Shown here one piece after another: positions 52,644 through 61,313 of a stretch of DNA of 64,000 nt. A program made the position numbers and the translations under genes. Numbering within the stretch: the first letter of the stretch is position 1; each line of letters starts with the position of its first letter. The notes below the pieces were generated by a model. It did no database searches, was not told where the DNA came from, and worked only from the letters and a program-made list of their open reading frames with translations. The stretch lies in the NCBI GenBank assembly GCA_947500295.1, contig CANMRM010000006.1, positions 124,001-188,000 on the forward strand, read 5' to 3'. This stretch comes from an uncultured Kordiimonas sp. GTDB taxonomy: Bacteria; Pseudomonadota; Alphaproteobacteria; Sphingomonadales; Kordiimonadaceae.

Positions 52644-53564
52644 ATGGTTGGTAGGGTTTCCAGTTTCGGGCAACAGCAGTTGCTGATCCGCAGCATAATC
52701 GACAACCAAACGCAGCTTTTTGAAAGCCAGCGGCAGGTTTCGACCGGTAAAAAAGCAGACGATTTCAAAGGGCTTGCGGGTGAGACGGGCACCATACTCG
52801 GGGCGCGTTCTTTCAAATCTCGTATTGAAACCTATCAGCAGACTATTGCTACGATCCGGGGCAAACTGGACGCAAACGACGTTCAGATCGGTGGTGTTCT
52901 GGATGGAATGGAAGACCTGAAAGAAAATATCCAGACCGTCCTTGCCAACGGACAGGCCCGGGGGTTCGAGGAATTGCTTGAACAGACTTTTCGCTTCACG
53001 GTCAACTCCCTGAACACGAACTTTGATGGGACTTATCTGTTTTCCGGTGCCGAGACGGGCACTCAGCCTGTGAATGTCAGTACCTTGGCTGACTTGTCTG
53101 CAGCACCTACTACCGCGGATGTTTTCGACAATGCTGCCATTGCTTTCGAGGCGCGGATTGCTGATGGCGTTAATCTTGAATTTGGCCTGCTTGCAAGTGA
53201 CCTGGCTACCGGAATTTTTGATGAGCTCAGGGCACTGTATGATCAACATCAGCTGACACCTTTCGAGGGTGAAATCGATCAGACTCAGTTTAATTTCCTG
53301 CAGGCATCATTGCAGACGCTGACAACAGCGATCGACAACCTTCGGCAGGATCACGTTTCTAACGGGCTGTCGTTTGAGCGACTTGAAGTCGTCGACCAGC
53401 AACATGTTGATTCCGTCTTGTTTCTCGAGACATTCATTGCCGACCTGGAAGATGTGAACATTGCAGAGGCTGTGACGCGCCTGAATAATGATCAGATTGC
53501 GCTGGAAGCATCATACCAGGCAATAAGCTCTCTTAATCAACTGACGTTGCTCCGGTTCCTTTAG
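52644..53564 (+). CDS. flgL: Flagellar hook-associated protein 3 (FlgL)
   Basis: 306 aa. Flagellin-like N-terminus (RVSSFGQQQLLIRSIIDNQTQLFESQRQVSTGKKA) and C-terminus (EAVTRLNNDQIALEASYQAISSLNQLTLLRFL) form the coiled-coil D0/D1 ends of FlgL, the second hook-filament junction protein. The short middle domain reads FDGTYLFSGAETGTQP. It follows flgK by 11 bp with GGGAGC before the ATG. No flagellin gene is adjacent. Confidence 0.88.
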   Translation: MVGRVSSFGQQQLLIRSIIDNQTQLFESQRQVSTGKKADDFKGLAGETGTILGARSFKSRIETYQQTIATIRGKLDANDVQIGGVLDGMEDLKENIQTVLANGQARGFEELLEQTFRFTVNSLNTNFDGTYLFSGAETGTQPVNVSTLADLSAAPTTADVFDNAAIAFEARIADGVNLEFGLLASDLATGIFDELRALYDQHQLTPFEGEIDQTQFNFLQASLQTLTTAIDNLRQDHVSNGLSFERLEVVDQQHVDSVLFLETFIADLEDVNIAEAVTRLNNDQIALEASYQAISSLNQLTLLRFL

Positions 53565-53728
53565 GCTTCGGTACCCGCCATATTTCGCACCCAATCTGGC
53601 GAATAATAGCGTTGCATTTGCCTTGAGCTTCTTTAGAGTTGGGCCGCCTGAGGTCTCTCGCTGACGGCTCGGTCAAAAGGCTATGGCTAGGCCGGTTTCA
53701 TGGAAGTGCGGTATCAGGATAGTCACTC

Positions 53729-54229
53729 TTGTCAATAAACGAGAATTCATTCAGGCAGGGCATGCGCCGACTTGGAGGTGCCGTAAATATCGTTACAGCG
53801 TCTCATGATGGGGTGTGGGCTGGCTTGACAGCAACAGCCGTTACGTCTTTGTCCGCAGAACCACCCCGTTTGCTGGCCTGCGTTAATCGCCAGGGCGCGA
53901 CGTATGATACCATTTCCAAGGGCCGCAAGCTTGCAGTCAACGTACTTGGAGTTCAGCACAAAGACCTGGCGATGCGTTTTGCCGGAATGAGCGGAGAGCC
54001 CGAAACAAAACGATTTGAAGGCGCAAGGTGGTGTGCTGCTGAGGGTGCAGCACCAGTTCTTGAAGATGCTTTGGTGAGTTTTGGCTGCGACGTGGAAAAC
54101 ATCATGGATGTTGGCAGCCATGGCATCGTTATAGGCCATATTCACAGTATCAAGGTTTCGCCAGAGGCGGATTATTCTCCGCTCTGTTATGTTGATGGCA
54201 ACTGGGCCCAGTTAAACAGCTTGGGCTAA
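53729..54229 (+). CDS. Flavin reductase family protein
   Basis: 166 aa from TTG 53729 (ATG at 53762 would lose the N-terminus). The family core is visible: FRQGMRRLGGAVNIVTASHDGVWAGLTATAVTSLSAEPPRLLACVNRQGATYDTI, and the HSHGIVIG-like SHGIVIGHI near the C-terminus. These NAD(P)H:FMN/FAD reductases supply reduced flavin to a partner monooxygenase. No monooxygenase is adjacent, so the partner is unknown. Confidence 0.85.
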   Translation: MSINENSFRQGMRRLGGAVNIVTASHDGVWAGLTATAVTSLSAEPPRLLACVNRQGATYDTISKGRKLAVNVLGVQHKDLAMRFAGMSGEPETKRFEGARWCAAEGAAPVLEDALVSFGCDVENIMDVGSHGIVIGHIHSIKVSPEADYSPLCYVDGNWAQLNSLG

Positions 54230-54317
54230 CTTCCCAAACCACTCTTCGCATTTCGTCTCACAATGGTCCTTTGTGGGCAAAAAATATCTAAAATCGAATC
54301 GCAACATATAGACTCTG

Positions 54318-54334
54318 CGAATCATTGTGATTCG
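54318..54334. repeat. Inverted repeat in the DUF2336 upstream region
   Basis: CGAATC-attgt-GATTCG is a perfect 6-bp dyad; a further TCGAATC at 54294-54300 repeats the left arm. It is a possible operator for the DUF2336-kinase operon. Confidence 0.35.
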
Positions 54335-54436
54335 ATATGTAGTGTTTTTAACGACAAATGCACAACTTTAAAGGAGTCCCAATTCTACCCTGTTTGCTAA
54401 GGTGTTGATTCCTTGCGCTGAATCTGTATTCTTAAA

Positions 54437-54469
54437 GTTGCGAAATTTGGGACAAATTCGTTTCGCAAC
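54437..54469 (+). promoter_or_regulatory. Long hairpin in the leader of the DUF2336-kinase operon
   Basis: GTTGCGAAA (54437-54445) pairs perfectly with TTTCGCAAC (54461-54469), and an inner TTTG/CAAA extends the stem, 49 bp before the start codon. There is no T tract after it, so a terminator is unlikely; leader regulation or an operator is possible. Confidence 0.5.
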
Positions 54470-54517
54470 AAGTTGACGAAAAGAACAACGAGCGAAAACG
54501 AAGCTGGGAGGCGTCAG

Positions 54518-55636
54518 GTGGTCAGCAAAGAGCTTCAAGAGCTATTGCTGTTGGCTAAAGACAAGTCAGGTGAGGCAAGGGCGCGCCTTGTCGAGAATAT
54601 CACTGACTTGTTTTTGTCAGATGATGGCCGGCTCAGTGAGCATGAGCGGGCGCTGATGTCCGATATCCTTGGCAAGCTCGTAGCCCAGGTGGAATCCGAT
54701 ATCAAAAGAGAATTGGCGCAATCACTAGCACAAAGCGATGTTGAGTTACCGGATATGGTGCGCCAACTTGCCAATGATGATGTTGAGATTGCCAGACCCT
54801 TGCTGGAAAAGAGTGCACTTCTAAAAGATCCCGACCTTATCGAAATCATTCGAATGCGGACAGACGAACACCGTATGGCGATTGCCATGCGAGACGAGGT
54901 TTCTGAAAGTGTTAGCAATGCGCTGGTGGAGTTTGGCAACGAAGACGTTATCGAAGCCTTATTGAATAATCACGATGCCGTGGTCAGTAAGCGCGCAATG
55001 GAGTATCTGGTGGCGGAGTCCCGCCGTGTTGATCGTTTCCAGGAGCCTCTCTTGCGGCGCGCCGATCTGCCCGGTGATCTTGCCTATCGCATGTATTGGT
55101 GGGTGTCTGCGGCCCTCCGGAAAAATATCCTGAGCAACTATGATGTTGATCCGTTGATGTTTGAGCGGGCTGTTCGCAGGGCTGCCAGCGCAGCGATGGT
55201 TGATCAGGATGCAGAGCAGAGCTCTTATGTAAAAGCGCAACAACTTGTCCGGCGGTTGGCAGAAAGCGGTGAACTGACCGTGCAGTTTTTGCTGAATGCG
55301 TTGAGACAGCAGCGAGTAGCGGTTTTTGTTGCAGGTATGGGTGAGTTGGGAGGCATAAACTTCCGGACCGCATGGCGCATTTTTTCGGACAAAGGCGGGG
55401 AAAGTTTCGCTGTTCTTGCGAAGGCCGTAGGTGTCGAACGGGCGCAATTTACGAGCATTTATCTTCTGGTGGTGCAGGCGCGTGAGGGTGGTGCGCCAAA
55501 ATCACCCGGCGTTATCAAAGGCATTCTGGAGTTATTCGACGCTACAACGGAATCGAATGCCCGCGGAGCGCTGCAAGTATGGCAGCGGGACAGCGCCTAT
55601 CAGGAAGCAATCGAAGAACTGGACAAGGTTGGGTAG
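54518..55636 (+). CDS. DUF2336 family protein
   Basis: 372 aa from GTG 54518, chosen for GGGAGG at 54506-54511; a frame is open from TTG 54473. The family core is all-helical and HEAT-like: ELQELLLLAKDKSGEARARLVENITDLFL, then repeats such as DVEIARPLLEKSALLKDPDLIEIIR and NALVEFGNEDVIEALLNNHDAVVSKRAMEYLV. DUF2336 proteins are largely alphaproteobacterial and of unknown function; several sit next to PAS histidine kinases. It is directly upstream of such a kinase here, so a signalling-partner role is inferred. Confidence 0.82.
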   Translation: MVSKELQELLLLAKDKSGEARARLVENITDLFLSDDGRLSEHERALMSDILGKLVAQVESDIKRELAQSLAQSDVELPDMVRQLANDDVEIARPLLEKSALLKDPDLIEIIRMRTDEHRMAIAMRDEVSESVSNALVEFGNEDVIEALLNNHDAVVSKRAMEYLVAESRRVDRFQEPLLRRADLPGDLAYRMYWWVSAALRKNILSNYDVDPLMFERAVRRAASAAMVDQDAEQSSYVKAQQLVRRLAESGELTVQFLLNALRQQRVAVFVAGMGELGGINFRTAWRIFSDKGGESFAVLAKAVGVERAQFTSIYLLVVQAREGGAPKSPGVIKGILELFDATTESNARGALQVWQRDSAYQEAIEELDKVG

Positions 55637-55675
55637 GAAACGCCTTAAACAGGCGATCCTCTTGGGAGAAACACT

Positions 55676-57376
55676 ATGGGAAAACGTCCGACACAAGACA
55701 GGAAGGTTGTCGACCTCTCGATGAGGCGCACGAGACCTGTTCATGTTAAAGATGCTTTCGGGGCTACCATTGAAAAAGCTGGCGAACATGCGCTGCCTGC
55801 CAATGAGCAGATTTTGGGCCTGTTGTCCAACATCCTGTTTGATGAGTCTCTGCCGTTCTATGTAGCGGCGCTTGATGGCACAGTTATTCACACTAACGGC
55901 CACTACAACAAGCTTGACACCTCGTTAGGGGAAACAACGTTGGCGCCGGGCGCGGCTGACTGTGTTGGCCGCTACCGTGTGCCATCACTAAAGCCGGTCA
56001 TTGATGACGTTCTCGCCAGCGATACAACCGTGCGGGCGGAAGAAATTGTTACCATAGATTCTCGGGACCGTGTGTTTCTTGGCCGGCACATCCCTGTGCG
56101 TAATGACCGCAAGGAAATTGTCGCAGTTGCAGGCACCTACGAAGATGTGACCATGCAAATTCGCGGCATCGAAGAAGCCAATAAAACTCAGGCTCAATTT
56201 CAGGATTTTGCCAGAGCGAGCTCAGACTGGTTTTTTGAATGTGATGATGACTTGCGTATTTCATCATTGTCCGAGCGTTTCACCGCGATAGTTGGACAGC
56301 CTGCCTCCCTTTTTATTGGGTCTCGTTTCGAGCAATTCGGCCGATTTGACACAAATATGGAAGGCCGCTTCGAGGGGACGCGGGCCATGAAGTCCCGCAA
56401 ACCATTCAGGGAACAATTGTTTGTTGTATCTGACCCGAGTGGTTCCGAGCTTAAGTTTCACCTTTCGGGGGTTCCGGTATTTGACAGGAAAACCGGTACG
56501 TTCGAGGGATTTCGCGGGGTTGGTATGGATGTCACCAGTCTCTATGCCCAGTCGGATGAACGCCAGGCGGCTAAGGACAATCTTGAGTCACTGTTCGCAG
56601 AACTTACCCGCAAAAATATTGCGCTAGATGTTGCAACTGAACAGGCAACGAGCGCTCTGCGCGCAAAAAATGAGTTCCTGGCTGCGATGAGCCACGAACT
56701 GCGTACCCCTTTGAATGCGATCATCGGGTTTGCGGAGGCTTTTTCACAAGAAACCTTCGGCAATCTTGATGCTGCCTACATCGAATACTCCAACGATATC
56801 CGCGCGTCGGGCCAGCATTTGCTGGGCCTAATCAATGATATTCTGGATGTTGCGGTCATCGAAGGCGGTGGGCTCTCGCTTCAGTTGGACGAAATTGGCG
56901 TCGAAGATCTTGTCAGCAAAGCGGTTCACATGAATATTGAGGCGGCCAAAGCCAAGGGTTTGAAGACGTCGGCGCTCGAAATCTCAACCAACCTATGTGC
57001 GTGGGCGGATGAACGTCGCGCGACCCAAATTCTGGTCAACCTGCTGTCCAACGCGGTTAAATTTACACCCGAGGGTGGCGAAATCGGCGTGGAAGTCTCG
57101 AAAAACGGCAATGAGTTGTCGTTGACAGTCTGGGATACCGGCGTCGGCATTACCGCGGAGCATCAAAAGCAGGTCTTTGAAAAATTCCATCAGGTTACGG
57201 ATCATATTTATTCCCGCCGTCAGGAAGGCACCGGGCTTGGTCTTCACATTTCGCGCGAGCTTGCCAGAAAAATGGATGGGGATCTGACAGTTGATAGCGA
57301 GACCGGGAAGGGCAGTCGCTTTACAGTGACTCTGCCGATTGCGGACGGGCGCGTGCAAGACAGTAATTTTATCTGA
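55676..57376 (+). CDS. PAS-domain sensor histidine kinase (PleC-like)
   Basis: 566 aa, GGGAG before the ATG. Two PAS-type segments (residues ~40-165, ~175-300) precede the kinase core. The H-box is FLAAMSHELRTPLNAIIGFAEAF with phospho-acceptor His340; the catalytic domain has LLSNAVKFTPEGG (N-box), DTGVGI (G1) and GTGLGLHISRELA (G2). No transmembrane helix is seen, so it is a soluble kinase. The sequence around the H-box resembles PleC/DivJ-type kinases that control alphaproteobacterial cell cycle. No response regulator is adjacent. Confidence 0.9.
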   Translation: MGKRPTQDRKVVDLSMRRTRPVHVKDAFGATIEKAGEHALPANEQILGLLSNILFDESLPFYVAALDGTVIHTNGHYNKLDTSLGETTLAPGAADCVGRYRVPSLKPVIDDVLASDTTVRAEEIVTIDSRDRVFLGRHIPVRNDRKEIVAVAGTYEDVTMQIRGIEEANKTQAQFQDFARASSDWFFECDDDLRISSLSERFTAIVGQPASLFIGSRFEQFGRFDTNMEGRFEGTRAMKSRKPFREQLFVVSDPSGSELKFHLSGVPVFDRKTGTFEGFRGVGMDVTSLYAQSDERQAAKDNLESLFAELTRKNIALDVATEQATSALRAKNEFLAAMSHELRTPLNAIIGFAEAFSQETFGNLDAAYIEYSNDIRASGQHLLGLINDILDVAVIEGGGLSLQLDEIGVEDLVSKAVHMNIEAAKAKGLKTSALEISTNLCAWADERRATQILVNLLSNAVKFTPEGGEIGVEVSKNGNELSLTVWDTGVGITAEHQKQVFEKFHQVTDHIYSRRQEGTGLGLHISRELARKMDGDLTVDSETGKGSRFTVTLPIADGRVQDSNFI

Positions 57377-57409
57377 ATAAAAAACCCTGAATTAGGGACG
57401 GGGTATGGG

Positions 57410-57445
57410 CTCTCGCTGCTATGGCAGCGGGGGCTCATTCATTTT
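57410..57445 (+). terminator. Possible terminator after the kinase gene
   Basis: CTCTCGCTGC (57410-57419), loop TATG, GCAGCGGGGG (57424-57433) makes a stem with G-T wobbles in the lower half, then a T-rich tail to 57445. Convergent with nadK. Confidence 0.45.
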
Positions 57446-57452
57446 TATGCGG

Positions 57453-58211
57453 CTAATGAATGAACTGCTCAGTGAAAATTCGTTCAGCGAGCGAATGCTC
57501 AGGATCAAACATTACTTTCAATTCGCGGTCACGAGCCTCTTCTATGAGCACATGGCGCACATCGCGTACCTCATGCATATCTGCGACCGCAGAAACAGGC
57601 CGCTTTTGCGGTTGGCTGACCGTCAGTTCCACCGTTACGTCATGGGGTAAAAGAGCACCCCGCCAGCGTCGGGGCCGAAATGCTGATAGGGGGGTGAGTG
57701 CAAGCAGATTTGCACCCAAGGGGATAATTGGTCCGTGCGCAGACAAATTGTAAGCTGTGCTGCCGGCAGGCGTTGCAACCAGCACACCGTCGCCGACCAG
57801 TTCCGGAATACGGACTTTGCCGTCCACTGCAACACGCAGGTGTGCAGCCTGGCGCGTTTCACGCAGCAAGGACACTTCATTTATGGCCAGGTGCTCGACA
57901 ACTTCACCGTCACATCGGGTTGCACGCATGCGAAGCGGATGAAGTGTGTATGTATCGGCGCTTAAAATGCGATCCTGAAGGTCATCCGCAGAATACTCAT
58001 TCATCAAAAAGCCAACCGTGCCCTTGTTCATGCCGAATATGGGCTTTCCGAAGTCCATATAGGCATGCAGAGTTTGAAGCATAAACCCATCGCCGCCCAG
58101 TGCGACGATCACGTCGGCTTCTCGCACATCAACAGACTTTACTTTATTTTTCAGTGACTTGGCGGCTCTTCCGGCATCGCCAAACTCACTTCCAATAATG
58201 GCCAGTTTCAT
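57453..58211 (-). CDS. nadK: NAD kinase
   Basis: 252 aa. It phosphorylates NAD to NADP. The family motifs are GGDG (in [10 protein letters not shown]), [18 protein letters not shown] and the conserved [16 protein letters not shown]; the short alphaproteobacterial form fits. AGGA precedes the ATG. It ends opposite the kinase gene. The next gene on the same strand (moaA) starts ~1.1 kb upstream and is probably independent. Confidence 0.92.
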   Translation of the reverse strand: MKLAIIGSEFGDAGRAAKSLKNKVKSVDVREADVIVALGGDGFMLQTLHAYMDFGKPIFGMNKGTVGFLMNEYSADDLQDRILSADTYTLHPLRMRATRCDGEVVEHLAINEVSLLRETRQAAHLRVAVDGKVRIPELVGDGVLVATPAGSTAYNLSAHGPIIPLGANLLALTPLSAFRPRRWRGALLPHDVTVELTVSQPQKRPVSAVADMHEVRDVRHVLIEEARDRELKVMFDPEHSLAERIFTEQFIH

Positions 58212-58297
58212 AGAATTCCTGCTTTTAGTAGGGGGGCAGTATAGACATATCTAACAAGCAAGCGAGAGCAAAAATGAGGTAAGCCCCATGCCCGCCG

Positions 58298-59326
58298 CTA
58301 GCCGCCGGTATGACTCATATGACGGTGCACCTTGCCAACCATCTTGCCATCGCTCACAGCGAAATCATGACCACGAGGCTTCAGGCCCATCGCAGTATCG
58401 AGCGCTTCATCCAAGGCGTTTGGATTGCCTTCTGCTCTTAACGCTGCCCGCAGATCAATATGGTCATCCTGTCCTAGGCACATATAGATGCGTCCCGTGC
58501 AGGTGACACGCACGCGATTGCAGCCTTCGCAAAAATTGTTGGTTAGAGGGGTGATAAGTCCAAGTCGTGCATTCCTGTCTCCAACAGAATAGTACCGGGC
58601 TGGTCCGCCAGTTCTATAGTCGGTTGATTGGAGTGAAAACTGACTGTCCAGAGCGGCTTTTACCGCTGTCAGGGGCAAATAGCTGTCCTCCCTGTTGCCT
58701 TCAACGTCACCCATCGGCATGGTCTCAATAAGGGTAATGTCAAAGTCCTGCGACGTTGCCCAATCGACTAGATCTGGAATCTCTTCTTCATTAAAGCCCT
58801 TCATTGCGACGGTGTTTATTTTTACCTGCAATCCAGCGGCCTTAGCTGCTTCAATACCATTCAAAACCGCATCAAGGCGGTCCCGCCGACTGATGGTTTT
58901 GAATTGATCATTGTCCAGCGTATCCAACGAAACATTGATGCGGCGCACACCGGCCCGGTACAGATCATTGGCCATCTTCGGTAATTGCGTGCCGTTTGTT
59001 GTCAGGGTAACTTCATCCAGCTCACCAGAAGTTACATGGCGGCCCAGAGCTTCAATCAGCCATAGAATATTCTTGCGAACAAGGGGTTCGCCGCCTGTCA
59101 GTCGAATGCGTCGTACGCCCCGTTTCATGAAGGCTTCGCTCAGTTCCAGCAACTCTTCAAGGGTTAGCACGTTGCTTTTTGGCAGAAAAACCATGTCTTC
59201 TGCCATGCAGTAATGACATCGCAGGTCACATCGATCGGTAACGGACAGGCGCAGATAGGTGATCTTCCGGCCGAATTGATCGGTCAGCGCACCATCATGC
59301 AAGGTTGGTTTAACAGGTACATCCAT
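58298..59326 (-). CDS. moaA: GTP 3',8-cyclase MoaA
   Basis: 342 aa. A radical-SAM enzyme for the first step of molybdenum-cofactor synthesis. The N-terminal cluster is bound by Cys33, Cys37 and Cys40 (DRCDLRCHYC); the C-terminal cluster motif is CEGCNRVRVTCTGRIYMC; GGEPL is the SAM motif. The C-terminus ends in Gly-Gly (SHTGG), as required for MoaA. No other moa genes are adjacent; no Moco riboswitch was recognised upstream. Confidence 0.95.
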   Translation of the reverse strand: MDVPVKPTLHDGALTDQFGRKITYLRLSVTDRCDLRCHYCMAEDMVFLPKSNVLTLEELLELSEAFMKRGVRRIRLTGGEPLVRKNILWLIEALGRHVTSGELDEVTLTTNGTQLPKMANDLYRAGVRRINVSLDTLDNDQFKTISRRDRLDAVLNGIEAAKAAGLQVKINTVAMKGFNEEEIPDLVDWATSQDFDITLIETMPMGDVEGNREDSYLPLTAVKAALDSQFSLQSTDYRTGGPARYYSVGDRNARLGLITPLTNNFCEGCNRVRVTCTGRIYMCLGQDDHIDLRAALRAEGNPNALDEALDTAMGLKPRGHDFAVSDGKMVGKVHRHMSHTGG

Positions 59327-59416
59327 ATCGCCAATGTTGGCTCAATAGCTTGTCAGGTCAAGAGGATGTCGTTGATTTGACTTTAACGTGACGACGAACG
59401 GTCAATAGAAAACCAG

Positions 59417-59737
59417 CTAACCCTGATCGTCAAAGAGCGTGCCCAAAAGCTGGTCTTGTGTTTCGGATATGCGTTTGAACACCTCGGCGCTGGCGTGAAA
59501 CTGGATCTCAGCAGATTTGAGCTGGGCAATTTGCTGCACAAGCGGCGTGGTTACCTTGGCGCCACCTCGGTGTTGCACATCCTCTTTTTGTGCCGATGCA
59601 CCGTTGTCTCCATGTTCGCTTTTCCGATGGCCGCCTGAAGAAGAACTCAGGGATTTCACAATCCCGGTCGCTGCATCAGCGGCCTGTGTCCGGGCAGAAA
59701 TCAACCCATTTGTGGCAATTGACAACGCGTCTACCAT
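59417..59737 (-). CDS. Small flagellar rod-like protein
   Basis: 106 aa. The N-terminus MVDALSIATNGLISARTQAADAAT and the C-terminus LVQQIAQLKSAEIQFHASAEVFKRISETQDQLLGTLFD resemble the two conserved ends of FlgB/FlgC/FlgF/FlgG basal-body rod proteins. The rod-protein middle and the SNNIAN motif are replaced by a ~40-residue Ser/Gly/His-rich polar linker. No signal peptide is seen. It could be a reduced rod-type protein exported by the flagellar system. The ribosome site is weak (GGA), so confidence in function is moderate. Confidence 0.6.
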   Translation of the reverse strand: MVDALSIATNGLISARTQAADAATGIVKSLSSSSGGHRKSEHGDNGASAQKEDVQHRGGAKVTTPLVQQIAQLKSAEIQFHASAEVFKRISETQDQLLGTLFDDQG

Positions 59738-59840
59738 CTTGTGATCCGTCTATTGTTGCGGACATTTTGGTACCAGACTAGGTTGAAAGACAGGTAAACA
59801 GGTCAGTAAAGTTTTACAGAAGCAGGCGAAAGGACACGAA

Positions 59841-60473
59841 ATGGAACTGGATGTGGTGATCGACGTTGTCTGCCCCTGGTGTTATGTCGGCAAACGGCAA
59901 CTTGATAAGGCATTGGCTGAGCGCCCGGATGTTGTCAGGCAAGTGAGGTACCGCCCCTATCAACTTTCTGCCGAAACGCCGGCCGAAGGTGTTGACCGGG
60001 CCGAGCATTATGCACGCAAGTTCGGTGATAGCCCTCAATACAAAGCTGCACGTGAACATCTTCTGGATTTGGGTAAATCGCTGGGTATTGCCTTTGATTT
60101 TGAAAGTGAATGCCGCATCGCCAATACGCTTGATGCTCATCGTGTGATCAGATGGGCAATGTCGACAGGGCTGCAGGAAGCCGTGGCGGAAGGTTTGATG
60201 AAAGCCTATTTCGAAGATTGCGCCTTTCTTGGCGACCCTACCTTGTTGGCCGATGTTGCGGCAGCGGCTGGTATGGATGGAGACCTGGTTAAAGAACTGC
60301 TCGCCAGCGACAGAGATAAGGACCTGATTGCTGCTGAAGTTAAGCAGGCGCACGCTATGGGCATACAGGGCGTACCGATGTTTATCTTCAATCAAAAAGC
60401 CGGTGTTTCTGGCGCTCAGGATGCCTCTGTTCTGGTACAGGTGATCGACAAATTACAATCAGAAGCGGCGTGA
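59841..60473 (+). CDS. DsbA family oxidoreductase (FrnE-like)
   Basis: 210 aa. The start reads MELDVVIDVVCPWCYVGKRQL: the active-site C-P-W-C is at residues 11-14 and there is no signal peptide, so it is cytoplasmic. This matches FrnE-type DsbA relatives and not periplasmic DsbA. The cis-Pro loop is in GIQGVPMFIF. AGGACAC precedes the ATG. A hairpin terminator follows. Confidence 0.88.
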   Translation: MELDVVIDVVCPWCYVGKRQLDKALAERPDVVRQVRYRPYQLSAETPAEGVDRAEHYARKFGDSPQYKAAREHLLDLGKSLGIAFDFESECRIANTLDAHRVIRWAMSTGLQEAVAEGLMKAYFEDCAFLGDPTLLADVAAAAGMDGDLVKELLASDRDKDLIAAEVKQAHAMGIQGVPMFIFNQKAGVSGAQDASVLVQVIDKLQSEAA

Positions 60474-60484
60474 CTGCCGCAAAT

Positions 60485-60506
60485 AAAGGGCGGCGAACCG
60501 CCCTTT
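60485..60506 (+). terminator. Hairpin terminator after the DsbA-family gene
   Basis: AAAGGGCGG (60485-60493), loop CGAA, CCGCCCTTT (60498-60506): a perfect 9-bp stem with a CGAA tetraloop and a short T run. Confidence 0.7.
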
Positions 60507-60606
60507 AGTCGCGCCCGCATCAGGGAGGGTAGGGAGAGTGCAGGCGTGATCGCGCCGACCGGAGAAGGGATTGGGGTCTGGCCGGCGCCGGGCTTGGGGC
60601 TTAGCC

Positions 60607-61149
60607 CTAGAAACGCAGCAAGAAGCCGCCTTTGGCTTGCCATTGGCCTTTGTCTTCACCGTAAGTGGTATAGTCACCACCGAGCCTGAAACTGATATTT
60701 TCATTGAGAGCCCGCTCGTAGCCGCCACCAAAGCGCCAGCCACCATCGGTGAAGCTGTCGCCTTGTGTACCAATCGGATCAAAACTGGTTTGAGCGTACC
60801 CGGCTTTACCATACAGCAGGTTAAGGCCGTCACCAAATGTCGTACCGAGCGTAACGGACGTGCTCCACTCATAGTCGGCGCTCAGCCCAAGTGCGTTGTT
60901 CTTGTAGCCGCTGTCGCCGAAGGTGCCTTCGATACCCATGACCAGGCCGTTGTCAAGCTGTTGGCGAAAGCCCAGCACGCCACCATAATAAAGACTGCGG
61001 TCGCGCTTGAGGTCATCGGCAAGGCGTGTCCAGTCCACGCCTGCTTCCACGCCACCATAGGCGCCAGTGAAAGGGTTTGTATCCTGCGCTGCTGCAGGCA
61101 GTGTGATGAGAGCCGCAAGGGCAGTCGCTGTCAAAAGTGTTGATTTCAT
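60607..61149 (-). CDS. Outer-membrane beta-barrel protein (OmpA/OmpW-like)
   Basis: 180 aa with a signal peptide (KSTLLTATALAALITLPAAAQ). The mature part alternates hydrophobic and polar residues in ~8 strands, with GAYGGVEAGVDW at the N-terminus and a C-terminal Phe (GGFLLRF), as in small eight-stranded barrels of the OmpA_membrane/porin-opacity type. AGGAGG is 6 bases before the ATG. It stands alone. Whether it is a pore or a structural barrel cannot be read. Confidence 0.85.
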   Translation of the reverse strand: MKSTLLTATALAALITLPAAAQDTNPFTGAYGGVEAGVDWTRLADDLKRDRSLYYGGVLGFRQQLDNGLVMGIEGTFGDSGYKNNALGLSADYEWSTSVTLGTTFGDGLNLLYGKAGYAQTSFDPIGTQGDSFTDGGWRFGGGYERALNENISFRLGGDYTTYGEDKGQWQAKGGFLLRF

Positions 61150-61313
61150 TGTTATCCTCCTAATCCAGTGCGATGTCCGTCGGCCACTCAGGCCTGAAGT
61201 TTGGACAGGCAGAAGCTGACGCCGGACTAGGGCGGAGGCGTGCTCAGTCTATGGCCGTTCAAAGAAAAAATAAGGCAATTTCAAGCCACTTGAGGCAAAT
61301 GTGGCAGTGCTAT

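Noticed and set aside
59327-59416. A molybdenum-cofactor riboswitch before moaA
   Set aside because: The 90-bp gap up to the neighbouring minus-strand gene is too short and shows no matching stems.
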